From Flavobacterium sp. ACN6 (GTDB lineage: Bacteria > Bacteroidota > Bacteroidia > Flavobacteriales > Flavobacteriaceae), in the NCBI RefSeq assembly GCF_002304005.1, contig NZ_MRCQ01000005.1, positions 248,001 to 312,000 of the forward strand: 64,000 nucleotides of DNA. Reading direction: 5' to 3'. The notes below the pieces were generated by a model. It searched no databases and had not been told where the DNA came from. It saw only the letters and a list, made by a program, of their open reading frames with translations. How positions within the stretch are numbered: position 1 is the stretch's first letter; each line of letters begins with the position of its first letter. The translations under genes were made by a program, and so were the position numbers. Below are positions 1 through 7,359 of the stretch, piece after piece.

Positions 1-2
1 CG

Positions 3-341
3 CTTTTATGGAAAAGAGACAACAGAACCTGCGGTGAAATTGTTGAGTTAATTTCATTAGCGCAGTCGACAATATCAAAACATTTATTGGAGTTAAAAAA
101 AGCAAATCTGATAAATATAAAAAATCAAGGAAAAAAGACGATTTATTCAATAAATCTTGATAACATACAGATCCTTAAAAGATATTTAACCAATTATATT
201 TCGACCATAGAAATTGCCGAACAAAATAAGACAACCGTTTTAACAACACAACATAAAATTAGAAGAGGAAACAGCCATTTGAAGCAGTATAATTATCAAT
301 TTGCTCATAAAAAAAGTAAAATAGTTGATGCTGTAGAATAA
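3..341 (+). CDS. ArsR-family winged-helix regulator, 5' end outside window
   Basis: The open frame runs in from the left edge and has no credible start inside the window, so the N-terminus is missing. The visible 112 residues contain the recognition helix of an ArsR-type winged helix (QSTISKHLLELKKANLI). A basic wing follows (NQGKKTIYSIN), then a short C-terminal helix. ArsR-family proteins are small dimeric repressors, often sensing metals or redox state. The metal ligands cannot be judged because the N-terminus is absent and the visible C-terminus has a single Cys near its start (RTCGE). The TTG at 87 gives a shorter frame but would cut the HTH in two, so it is not used. Its target is unknown. 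Confidence 0.75.
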   Translation, partial: LLWKRDNRTCGEIVELISLAQSTISKHLLELKKANLINIKNQGKKTIYSINLDNIQILKRYLTNYISTIEIAEQNKTTVLTTQHKIRRGNSHLKQYNYQFAHKKSKIVDAVE

Positions 342-503
342 TGAAATATCTTTTTTGCAATGGTTTCGGTTTGTTCTATAGCGAAATGAGAGTTTTGAAA
401 TGTGATGAATGTATTAAAACACTATTCTTCTTTCATTTAAAATTTAATATCGAACTATAACAAAACTTTATACTTCAAATTAAGTAGTTGCGAGTAAACT
501 TTG
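342..503. other. Intergenic gap upstream of the bacilliredoxin gene
   Basis: AT-rich spacer with no open frame of interest and no hairpin terminator that I can see after the regulator gene. The next promoter element begins at 504. Confidence 0.5.
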
Positions 504-511
504 TAACTTTG
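504..511 (+). promoter_or_regulatory. Promoter -7 box (TAACTTTG) of the bacilliredoxin gene
   Basis: TAACTTTG matches the Bacteroidota sigma-A -7 consensus TAnnTTTG and lies 32 bases before the start codon. A TTG at 488-490 could be the -33 element, but its spacing of 13 is short. Position and motif are seen; promoter function is inferred. Confidence 0.55.
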
Positions 512-543
512 CACTTCAAAAGTAAAATTTAAAAAATAAGAAT

Positions 544-954
544 ATGTATCCACAAGAAATGGTAAAACCTATGGAAGCTGAATTAACAGCTGCTGGTTTT
601 CAAGATTTACATAGTGCTGATGCTGTTGATAATGCTATCAAAGCTGAGGGTACCACTTTAGTTGTTGTAAATTCAGTTTGCGGGTGCGCTGCAAGAAATG
701 CACGTCCAGGAGCAAAAATGAGTTTAGAAGGAGCTAAAAAACCAGATCACCTTATTACTGTTTTCGCTGGTGTTGACAAAGAAGCTGTTGATGCTGCAAG
801 ACAACATATGTTTCCTTTTCCTCCATCATCGCCATCTATGGCATTGTTCAAAAACGGAGAATTAGTTCACATGTTAGAGCGTCACCACATCGAAGGCCGT
901 CCAGCTGAATTAATCGCTGAGAATTTGCAAGATGCGTTTAATGAATTCTGTTAA
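544..954 (+). CDS. BrxA/BrxB-family bacilliredoxin
   Basis: A 136-residue protein of the YphP/YqiW (bacilliredoxin) family, the usual length for that family. The hallmark CGC active site is at Cys46-Gly-Cys48 in [15 protein letters not shown]. In Firmicutes these thioredoxin-like proteins remove bacillithiol from S-bacillithiolated proteins. The family is also widespread in Bacteroidota, where the partner thiol is less certain, so the exact redox substrate here is inference. It is cytosolic with no signal peptide. It stands alone, with its own TAnnTTTG promoter and a strong terminator immediately downstream. Family confidence is high. Confidence 0.93.
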   Translation: MYPQEMVKPMEAELTAAGFQDLHSADAVDNAIKAEGTTLVVVNSVCGCAARNARPGAKMSLEGAKKPDHLITVFAGVDKEAVDAARQHMFPFPPSSPSMALFKNGELVHMLERHHIEGRPAELIAENLQDAFNEFC

Positions 955-997
955 TTAGGTTCAAAGAAGCAAAGGTACAGAGGTACAAAGATTTAAG
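955..997 (+). repeat. Intergenic word repeat (GGTTCAAAG / GGTACAGAGGTACAAAG)
   Basis: Short degenerate repeats of the type AGGTTCAAAG...AGGTACAGAGGTACAAAG just after the stop codon. The same vocabulary recurs near 15713, 15820, 25200 and 29555, so this is a dispersed intergenic repeat family and not unique sequence. Confidence 0.6.
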
Positions 998-1034
998 AGA
1001 GGGCTGTTTCAAAATTGAAACAGCCCTCTTTTTA
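998..1034 (+). terminator. Intrinsic terminator after the bacilliredoxin gene
   Basis: A perfect 15-bp inverted repeat (AGAGGGCTGTTTCAA / TTGAAACAGCCCTCT) with a 2-base loop is followed by a T-rich tract. Confidence 0.9.
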
Positions 1035-1173
1035 TTTTGTATTGTTCTGTTCCTAGGGACTCATAACTTTATAGAAAATTAGAAAAAATTAGAATCGTAG
1101 TCTCTCAGAACCTTAGCATCTTTAAAAAAATATTTCATGATTTTTATCATTTTTAGAATTGAATAGAAAAACT

Positions 1174-1181
1174 TACCTTTG
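1174..1181 (+). promoter_or_regulatory. Promoter -7 box (TACCTTTG) of trhO
   Basis: An exact TAnnTTTG match 61 bases before the trhO start codon, which implies a leader of about 55 nt. No well-spaced -33 TTG is evident. Confidence 0.5.
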
Positions 1182-1242
1182 CGCCCGAATTCATTCAGAA
1201 ATTGAATTCGATATATATTCTTAACTTAAAACTGTTTATAGC

Positions 1243-2601
1243 ATGCAACTGTACAACACTTTGAGCGCAGAAGAAAGAGCCATCCTGATTGATGATGCTG
1301 GTAAACAACGTCTTACGTTGTCTTTCTATGCGTATGCCAAAATTGAAGATCCCAAAAAATTTCGCGATGATTTATTCCGTGCCTGGAATGCACTTGATGC
1401 TTTAGGCCGAATTTATGTTGCCAACGAAGGAATAAATGCTCAAATGAGTATTCCTGAAGAAAATTTGGAGGCTTTTAGAGCAACTCTTGAAGTTTATGAT
1501 TTCATGAAAGGTATTCGTTTGAATGAAGCCGTAGAACATGATGACCATTCGTTTTTAAAATTAACCATTAAAGTGCGTCATAAAATCGTGGCCGACGGTT
1601 TAAACGACGAAACTTTTGATGTAACCGATATTGGCGTTCATTTGAAAGCCAAAGAATTCAACGCTATTTTAGATGATCCAAATACGATTGTAGTTGATTT
1701 TAGAAATCATTACGAAAGTGAAGTAGGACATTTTAAAAACGCCATTACTCCAGATGTTGAAACTTTCAGAGAGAGTTTACCAATCATAAATGAACAGCTT
1801 CAAAACCATAAAGAAGATAAAAATCTGGTGATGTATTGCACAGGCGGAATTCGCTGCGAAAAAGCCAGTGCGTATTTTAAACACCAAGGTTTTAAAAATG
1901 TGTTTCAATTAGAAGGCGGTATCATCAATTACGCCAAACAAATTGAAGCTGAAGGTTTAGAAAGTAAATTCATTGGAAAAAACTTTGTGTTTGATAATCG
2001 TCTAGGCGAAAGAATTACGGACGATATTATTTCACAATGCCACCAATGCGGCAAACCTTGCGACAATCATACCAACTGTGAAAACGACGGATGTCATTTG
2101 TTGTTTATTCAATGTGATGAATGTAAAGCGGCAATGGAAAACTGTTGTTCTACAGAATGTTTAGAGATTATCCATATGCCTTTGGTTGACCAAGTTCGTT
2201 TGAGAACCGGAAAGCAAGTTGGAAACAAAGTATTTAGAAAAGGAAAATCGGAAAACTTAAAATTCAAACATTCAGGCGAGCTGCCAAATACTGCTTTAGC
2301 AACTTCTGAAAAGCCTTCAGATATCCGTCAGAAAATAAAAGTAAAGAAAGTACTTCTTGGAAAAGCGGAGCATTACTACGTAAAAGCGCAAGTGGGACAA
2401 TTTACTATTGAAAATCAACAGTTAAATGTTGGCGATAAAATCTTAATTTCTGGGCCAACAACTGGCGATCAGCAACTGACCTTAGACAAAATGGTCGTTG
2501 ACGGAGCAGAAACTACCACTGCTAAGATTGGAGATAAGGTTACTTTTGAGGTTCCTTTTCGTATTCGTTTGTCAGATAAATTGTATAAAATTGTAAATTA
2601 G
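1243..2601 (+). CDS. trhO: tRNA uridine-34 hydroxylase TrhO (rhodanese family) with an extra TrhP-like C-terminal domain
   Basis: Residues 1 to about 330 are a TrhO/YceA protein: an N-terminal ferredoxin-like domain, then a rhodanese domain with catalytic Cys199 (CTGGIRC). A Cys-rich segment follows (CHQCGKPCDNHTNCENDGC ... CDEC ... CCSTEC). TrhO makes 5-hydroxyuridine at tRNA position 34 using O2. The protein is about 100 residues longer than E. coli TrhO. Residues from about 366 to 452 are not rhodanese: they align along their whole length with the last 86 residues of the TrhP encoded at 3881-5122. Shared blocks are VGQF.IE, GDKIL, GP.TG.Q, PFRIR and SDKLYKIV. TrhP is the oxygen-independent enzyme for the same modification. 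The fusion is seen in the sequence; its role (substrate tRNA binding or docking) is inference. Confidence 0.93.
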   Translation: MQLYNTLSAEERAILIDDAGKQRLTLSFYAYAKIEDPKKFRDDLFRAWNALDALGRIYVANEGINAQMSIPEENLEAFRATLEVYDFMKGIRLNEAVEHDDHSFLKLTIKVRHKIVADGLNDETFDVTDIGVHLKAKEFNAILDDPNTIVVDFRNHYESEVGHFKNAITPDVETFRESLPIINEQLQNHKEDKNLVMYCTGGIRCEKASAYFKHQGFKNVFQLEGGIINYAKQIEAEGLESKFIGKNFVFDNRLGERITDDIISQCHQCGKPCDNHTNCENDGCHLLFIQCDECKAAMENCCSTECLEIIHMPLVDQVRLRTGKQVGNKVFRKGKSENLKFKHSGELPNTALATSEKPSDIRQKIKVKKVLLGKAEHYYVKAQVGQFTIENQQLNVGDKILISGPTTGDQQLTLDKMVVDGAETTTAKIGDKVTFEVPFRIRLSDKLYKIVN

Positions 2602-2621
2602 CAAAAATTTTATGCTAATTT
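2595..2621. repeat. Short hairpin at the trhO 3' end / transposase 5' flank
   Basis: A perfect 9-bp inverted repeat (AAATTAGCA / TGCTAATTT) overlaps the trhO stop codon and ends five bases before the transposase ATG. It could attenuate transcription into the transposase, hide its ribosome-binding region, or be recognised by the HUH enzyme. No choice can be made from sequence. Confidence 0.55.
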
Positions 2622-2625
2622 ATTT

Positions 2626-3060
2626 ATGTCACAATCCTTTACCAAATTATGGATTCATGCAATTTGGGCAACAAAACATCGTCAGGAATTAATTGATTAT
2701 TCAATCGAGAAAAAATTGTACGATTTCATTAATGAAGAGTTAATTCATCTCGGTTGCCCTGTTAGGATCCTAAACGGAATGCCAGATCATGTGCACGTTT
2801 TATTTTTACAAAATCCACAAAAAACTATTTCAGACATCATCAAGCAAATAAAAGGAAGTTCTTCTCATTTTATGAATCGAGAAGAACTTATCCTTGAAAA
2901 ATTTGCCTGGCAAACAGGCTATGCGGCTTTTTCAGTCAGTGAATCTCAGTTAGAGGTTGTTTACCATTACATAAAAAACCAAAAGCAACATCATCTAAAG
3001 AAAAATGGACAAGATGAATTTGATGATTTTGTAAAACTGCATGGATTGGAGAAGAAATGA
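2626..3060 (+). CDS. Y1/HUH transposase, IS200-like or REP-associated (RAYT)
   Basis: A 144-residue single-domain Y1 transposase. The metal-binding HUH motif is H55-V-H57 in GMPDHVHVLF, and the likely catalytic tyrosine is Tyr115 in YHYIKNQKQHH. IS200/IS605 TnpA enzymes and domesticated RAYTs share this fold and cut single-stranded DNA next to hairpins. No TnpB, left-end or right-end elements of a complete IS were seen. The stop codon is followed within four bases by a regular palindrome array. That arrangement favours a RAYT that works on, or once spread, these palindromes. The gene looks intact, with no frameshift. Which subgroup it belongs to cannot be settled without phylogeny. Confidence 0.85.
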   Translation: MSQSFTKLWIHAIWATKHRQELIDYSIEKKLYDFINEELIHLGCPVRILNGMPDHVHVLFLQNPQKTISDIIKQIKGSSSHFMNREELILEKFAWQTGYAAFSVSESQLEVVYHYIKNQKQHHLKKNGQDEFDDFVKLHGLEKK

Positions 3061-3830
3061 TTGCTAAAACCACGGGCTATATTGAAATACCACAAACAAA
3101 AGCAAAACATAGCCTGCGGTTTCAACCGCAGGAACGCAATGTATATCCACAACGATGTTACATCATGTAAGGTTGATTGACAATCACACGTTTCCGGTGG
3201 TTGAAACCATGGGCTATGTTTCGAAAGATGTCGAAAGAAAAACATAGCCTGCGGTTTCAACCGCAGGACGCAATGTATATCCACAACGATGTTACATCCT
3301 GTAAGGTTGATTGACAATCACACGTTTCCCGTGGTTAAAACCACGGGCTATGTTTCGGAAGATGTCGAAAGGAAAAACATAGCCTGCGGTTTCAACCGCA
3401 GGAACGCAATGTATATCCACAACGATGTTACATCCTGTAAGGTTGATTGACAATCACACGTTTCCCGTGGTTAAAACCACGGGCTATGTTTCGGAAGATG
3501 TCGAAAGGAAAACATAGCCTGCGGTTTCAACCGCAGGGCGTAATGTATATCCACAACGATTTTACATCCTGAAATGTTGATTTACAATCACACGTTTCCC
3601 GTGGTTAAAACCACGGGCTATATTTAAATACCACAAACAGAGACAAAAACATAGCCTGCGGTTTCAACCGCAGGACGCGATGAATATCTACAACGGTATT
3701 TATATTATAGACGTTGATCGACAATTACACGTTTCCCGTGGTTAAAACCACGGACTATATTTAAATACCACAAACATAGGCAAAAACATATCCTTCGGTT
3801 TTAACCGCAGGATGTAATGTATATACATAC
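3061..3830. repeat. REP/BIME-like array of alternating palindromes, 135-137 bp period
   Basis: Two hairpins alternate. Element A has the core CCTGCGGTTTCAACCGCAGG preceded by AACATAG. Element B has the core CCCGTGGTTAAAACCACGGG followed by CTATGTT or CTATATT. A copies begin near 3106, 3241, 3376, 3511, 3648 and 3785, a spacing of 135, 135, 135, 137 and 137. B copies lie near 3065 (truncated, half only), 3192, 3327, 3462, 3597 and 3735. The outer ends AACATAGCC and GGCTATGTT are inverted to each other, as in a BIME. The segments between palindromes are also conserved between units, and the outermost units are the most degenerate. The array starts directly after the HUH transposase stop codon and has no credible gene of its own. 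Confidence 0.92.
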
Positions 3831-3880
3831 GAAAATAACACAATCAATGGTTTAACGATTGAAAATATAGTATAAGTAAA

Positions 3881-5122
3881 ATGACAACAAATAACCAAAT
3901 CGAACTTATGGCTCCCGCAGGGAACTTTGAGTCGCTTCAGGCCGCATTAGATAATGGATGTGATTCTGTTTACTTTGGAGTTGAACAGCTTAACATGCGT
4001 GCGCGTTCAACGGTAAATTTTACCATTGAAGATTTAAAAGAAATTGCCGATCGATGCGAAGCAAAAAACGTGCGCAGTTATCTTACTTTAAACACCATTA
4101 TTTACGATCACGATTTATCTGTTGTAAAAACAGTATTGAACAAAGCCAAAGAAGCCAATATTACCGCAGTAATTGCTTCTGATCAGGCAGTAATTGCCAT
4201 GGCAAGAACAATTGGAATGGAAGTTCATATTTCAACACAATTGAATGTGACGAATATAGAAACCATCAAATTCTACAGTTTGTTTGCCGATACAATGGTT
4301 TTAAGCCGTGAACTGAGTCTGCGTCAGGTTAAGAATATTACGAACCAAATTGAGAAAGAACAAATTAAAGGACCGAGCGGAAATTTGGTCGAAATCGAAA
4401 TTTTTGGACATGGAGCATTGTGTATGGCGGTTTCGGGAAAATGTTATTTGAGTTTACATTCGCATAATTCCTCTGCAAATCGTGGCGCGTGCAAACAAAA
4501 CTGCCGAAAAAAATACACCGTTATCGATCAGGAAACTGGTTTTGAAATTGAACTCGATAACGAATACATGATGTCGCCTAAAGATTTGTGCACGCTTGAT
4601 TTCTTAGATAAGGTTATAGACTCCGGAATTCAAGTTCTTAAAATTGAAGGCCGTGGCCGTGCTCCAGAATATGTGGCAACAGTGATTAAAACCTATCGTG
4701 AAGCAATTGATGCGTATTACGGAGGCACTTTTACTAAAGAAAAAACAGCAGTTTGGATGCAGGCTTTAGAAACCGTTTACAATCGCGGATTCTGGTCAGG
4801 ATATTATCTCGGTCAGGAACTAGGCGAGTGGAGCGATATTCCGGGCTCTGCGGCAACGCAAAAGAAAGTTTATGTTGGAAAAGGAACGCATTATTTTCCC
4901 AAAGCAAATGTAGGTCAATTTAAGATTGAAGCTTACGATATCAAAATTGGAGATAAAATTCTGGTAACTGGTCCAAGTACAGGCGCGCAGGAAATCATTG
5001 TCGATGAAATGTTTGTGAACAACCTTGAAGCAGAAAAAGCGACAAAAGGTGACGATTGCACTTTTAAACTGCCATTCAGAATTAGAATGTCTGATAAATT
5101 ATATAAAATTGTTGAAGCATAA
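3881..5122 (+). CDS. trhP: U32-family tRNA hydroxylation protein TrhP
   Basis: A 413-residue U32 'peptidase'-family protein. It opens with the family signature MAPAGNFESLQAALDNG and continues with a TIM-barrel-like core. Four cysteines (Cys181, Cys188, Cys204, Cys208) have the spacing of the Fe-S ligands known in UbiU/UbiV-type U32 proteins. A C-terminal beta-rich domain occupies about residues 328-413. TrhP (YegQ) forms 5-hydroxyuridine at tRNA position 34 from prephenate, independently of O2. Placement beside trhO and directly before a ferredoxin supports TrhP over the related RlhA or UbiU. The stop overlaps the ferredoxin ATG by one base (TAATG), so the two are probably translationally coupled. 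Its C-terminal domain is duplicated on TrhO. Confidence 0.88.
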   Translation: MTTNNQIELMAPAGNFESLQAALDNGCDSVYFGVEQLNMRARSTVNFTIEDLKEIADRCEAKNVRSYLTLNTIIYDHDLSVVKTVLNKAKEANITAVIASDQAVIAMARTIGMEVHISTQLNVTNIETIKFYSLFADTMVLSRELSLRQVKNITNQIEKEQIKGPSGNLVEIEIFGHGALCMAVSGKCYLSLHSHNSSANRGACKQNCRKKYTVIDQETGFEIELDNEYMMSPKDLCTLDFLDKVIDSGIQVLKIEGRGRAPEYVATVIKTYREAIDAYYGGTFTKEKTAVWMQALETVYNRGFWSGYYLGQELGEWSDIPGSAATQKKVYVGKGTHYFPKANVGQFKIEAYDIKIGDKILVTGPSTGAQEIIVDEMFVNNLEAEKATKGDDCTFKLPFRIRMSDKLYKIVEA

Positions 5123-5352
5123 TGGTTATTGTTACTTTACAAAGAGAAAAATGTATCGGCTGTAATTACTGCGTCGAAATGGATCCAGTTCATTTTCAAA
5201 TGTCAAAAAAAGACGGAAAATCAGTTTTGATTCATTCTGTAAATGCAAAAGGATTTTTTACTTTAAAATCTCCCAATCATAGTATTTTTGAAAGTTGTGA
5301 GTTGGCAGCAAAGTCTTGCCCAGTAAAGATTATTACAGTTAAGGAGACTTAA
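5122..5352 (+). CDS. Small [4Fe-4S] ferredoxin
   Basis: A 76-residue ferredoxin. The cluster ligands are probably Cys11, Cys14, Cys17 (CIGCNYC) and Cys66 (SCPVKI). Cys59 is an extra cysteine. It carries one cluster motif, not the 2x[4Fe-4S] type. It overlaps trhP by one base. The inference is that it supplies electrons to, or helps assemble the cluster of, the TrhP reaction. Family knowledge of electron needs for U32 enzymes supports this but does not prove it. Confidence 0.85.
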   Translation: MVIVTLQREKCIGCNYCVEMDPVHFQMSKKDGKSVLIHSVNAKGFFTLKSPNHSIFESCELAAKSCPVKIITVKET

Positions 5353-5408
5353 GAAAAAGTAAAAACCCTATTTTGTATCATCACAAAATAGGGTTTTTAC
5401 TTTTTCTT
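5351..5408. terminator. Bidirectional terminator between the ferredoxin and a convergent lipoprotein gene
   Basis: A perfect 26-bp inverted repeat (5351-5376 with 5383-5408) with a 6-base loop. The GC core is ACCCTATTTTGT, flanked by A-runs and T-runs on both sides, so it can serve both converging genes. It is unusually long for an intrinsic terminator. Confidence 0.92.
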
Positions 5409-5425
5409 AAAATGTTATTTAATTA

Positions 5426-5968
5426 CTAAACACCAAAATTGGCATCAATATTATGCTTTTCAGCATAAGCTTTTGCAACATTCATCAATTTTGTAAACTT
5501 AGATTCAATATCGTTTTGAGTGGAGGCATCAAAATCTGAAATAGCTTTTTGTATTTCTTCAGGTGAAGCTTTTTCATCTTTCATTTTTGCAATGGGCAGA
5601 TAACCTTCTTTTTGTTTGGCAATTGCATACGAGAAAAGGTCTTTTGATGCCTTTAGAAGTTCTCTATTGTCATCATTTTCATCAATTTCTTTAATTTTGT
5701 TAAACTGAGTTTCTAAATTGGCAATGTCAAATTTAAAATAATCATAATAAGAAGATGCAACCATGTTTTTTTTGCTTTCATCATATATTTGAGGTTCAGA
5801 ATCCAGCTTAAAATTGATGTCTTTACTGCCAAAGCGCGATAGCAAATTCGAATTTAACGCGGCTATATCAAAAGTTTTTTCTGGCGAAAGATTTGTACAT
5901 GAAGCACTAACTAAACTTACAGCAATTAATACTAATGCGATAAGGGATTTATTTAAGATCTTTTTCAT
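5426..5968 (-). CDS. Predicted lipoprotein, unknown function
   Basis: A 180-residue protein with an SPase II signal peptide: a basic N-terminus, a hydrophobic stretch and the lipobox VSASC with Cys24. The mature part is mostly charged helix (for example NLETQFNKIKEIDENDDNRELLKASKDLFSYA would form a coiled helix). It lies 19 bases downstream of the ankyrin-SHOCT gene on the same strand, so the two are probably co-transcribed. I do not recognise a family. The 3' end shares the bidirectional terminator with the ferredoxin gene. Confidence 0.8.
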   Translation of the reverse strand: MKKILNKSLIALVLIAVSLVSASCTNLSPEKTFDIAALNSNLLSRFGSKDINFKLDSEPQIYDESKKNMVASSYYDYFKFDIANLETQFNKIKEIDENDDNRELLKASKDLFSYAIAKQKEGYLPIAKMKDEKASPEEIQKAISDFDASTQNDIESKFTKLMNVAKAYAEKHNIDANFGV

Positions 5969-5987
5969 TTTTAAGTTTTATTATTAT

Positions 5988-7331
5988 TTATCCTTTTAAA
6001 ATTTTGCTTTTTTCACTTTCAAATTCTTCCGAAGTTAAAATTCCGGCATCCAAAAGCTCTTTCAAATCTAATAGAGCCTTTTTCTTGGCTTCCATAGAAT
6101 TTCCTGAATCAGTTTTTTGTGGTTCCTCTTTCTGAATTGGCGTAACAACAGTTCCTGATGGAGCATATTTCAAAATTAATTCGGTAATTTCATTAAAGCC
6201 TTTTACATTCGAATAATCAATGGCTTTTTGCTCTTTTACGTTTACAATCGAAGCATCGGCTTTATTGTCTAGTAAATACTTTACCACATCTTTCTTTCCG
6301 TTTGCAGCGCTGTAATGCAAAGGCGTATTCCCAGATTCGTCCTGAACGTTGATATTTGCTCCAGCTTCTACTAGTAATTTTACCATACTCAAATTGCCTT
6401 TTTTAGTAGCAACATGTAAAAGGCTTTCACCGCCATAAGTATAAGAAGTGTTGAGCGTGAAACTAGATTCGTTAGAAATATTTGTAGCACTTACAATCCA
6501 ATCCAGATAATCATTCATTGATGAAGTGTCGCTGGCCAAAGGTTTACTGTAGTTTACATCAACTCCATTTTCTAAAAATAAAGAAACGATTTCCTTTTGG
6601 TTATTCGCGCAAGCGTACCAAATAGGCGAATATCCATTGTTGTTTGAAATGAAAACATCAGCTCCTCTTTCTACCAAAAGTTTAGCAAGCATTCTGTTGG
6701 TTTCATAACAAGCAATCAAAAGCGGATTTTCTCCCGCGTGATTGGTATGATTTATTGCGGCGCCATTATCAAGAAGCAACGTCACCATTGGAATCGATTT
6801 GGTATAACAGGCGTAAAATAAGGGTGTATTTCCCTGCTTGTCCGTTACATTAATATCGGCGCCCTTATCTAAAAGCAATTGTATAATTTCCCGATTTAGT
6901 TTTGCTGAAGCCAATAATAGCGGGGTTTCTCCATTGTTGTTCAGAAGATTAACGTCAATTCCAGCTTCAAGCAACTTTGTTGCAATTTCAATTTGAGCGG
7001 TCTGCGAGACTAAATGTAAAAGACTGTTTCCTAATTTATCATTTGTGGTAATCTCAGCGCCATTTTCTAACAAGTACAAAGCAGTTTGCTTTTGTTTTTG
7101 AAGGCAGGCAAAGAATAAAGGTGTTTCACCCTGATGATCTTCATAATTAATATCAGCTCCGTCTTCGGTTAGTATTTTTACAATATCCAAATAACCTCTG
7201 TGTGCGGCATAATGTAATGCTGTTCTTCCTTTTTCGTCTGTATATTTTATATCTACTTCTTTATTTTGAAGCAGCAATTCGGCTATTTTTCTGTTGCCGT
7301 TTTCACACGCAATTATAAATGACATTGACAT
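5988..7331 (-). CDS. Ankyrin-repeat protein with a C-terminal SHOCT domain
   Basis: A 447-residue protein with no signal peptide. Residues 1 to about 265 and 300 to 390 are ankyrin repeats of about 33 residues with GxTPLxxA-type turns (GRTALHYAAHRGYLDIVKILTEDGADIN; NTPLHYSAANGKKDVVKYLLDN). A non-ankyrin insert of roughly 40 residues separates the two blocks. The last 30 residues (KALLDLKELLDAGILTSEEF...) match a SHOCT motif, a short helical hairpin usually found at protein ends and thought to mediate oligomerisation or binding. It is followed by a lipoprotein gene and preceded by a second ankyrin gene, all on one strand. The binding partner is unknown. Confidence 0.88.
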   Translation of the reverse strand: MSMSFIIACENGNRKIAELLLQNKEVDIKYTDEKGRTALHYAAHRGYLDIVKILTEDGADINYEDHQGETPLFFACLQKQKQTALYLLENGAEITTNDKLGNSLLHLVSQTAQIEIATKLLEAGIDVNLLNNNGETPLLLASAKLNREIIQLLLDKGADINVTDKQGNTPLFYACYTKSIPMVTLLLDNGAAINHTNHAGENPLLIACYETNRMLAKLLVERGADVFISNNNGYSPIWYACANNQKEIVSLFLENGVDVNYSKPLASDTSSMNDYLDWIVSATNISNESSFTLNTSYTYGGESLLHVATKKGNLSMVKLLVEAGANINVQDESGNTPLHYSAANGKKDVVKYLLDNKADASIVNVKEQKAIDYSNVKGFNEITELILKYAPSGTVVTPIQKEEPQKTDSGNSMEAKKKALLDLKELLDAGILTSEEFESEKSKILKG

Positions 7332-7359
7332 ATATTCTTTTTTAAATAAATGATTGTTT

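Noticed and set aside
2991..3317. Minus-strand open frame of 108 codons across the transposase end and palindromes
   Set aside because: It is an artefact of the repeat array: the predicted protein repeats itself with the repeat period and overlaps the real transposase gene.
3061..3830. CRISPR-like spacing of the palindrome array
   Set aside because: Regular spacing first suggested an array, but the sequences between repeats are themselves conserved from unit to unit, the unit is 135-137 bp, and no cas genes are nearby. It fits REP/BIME repeats.
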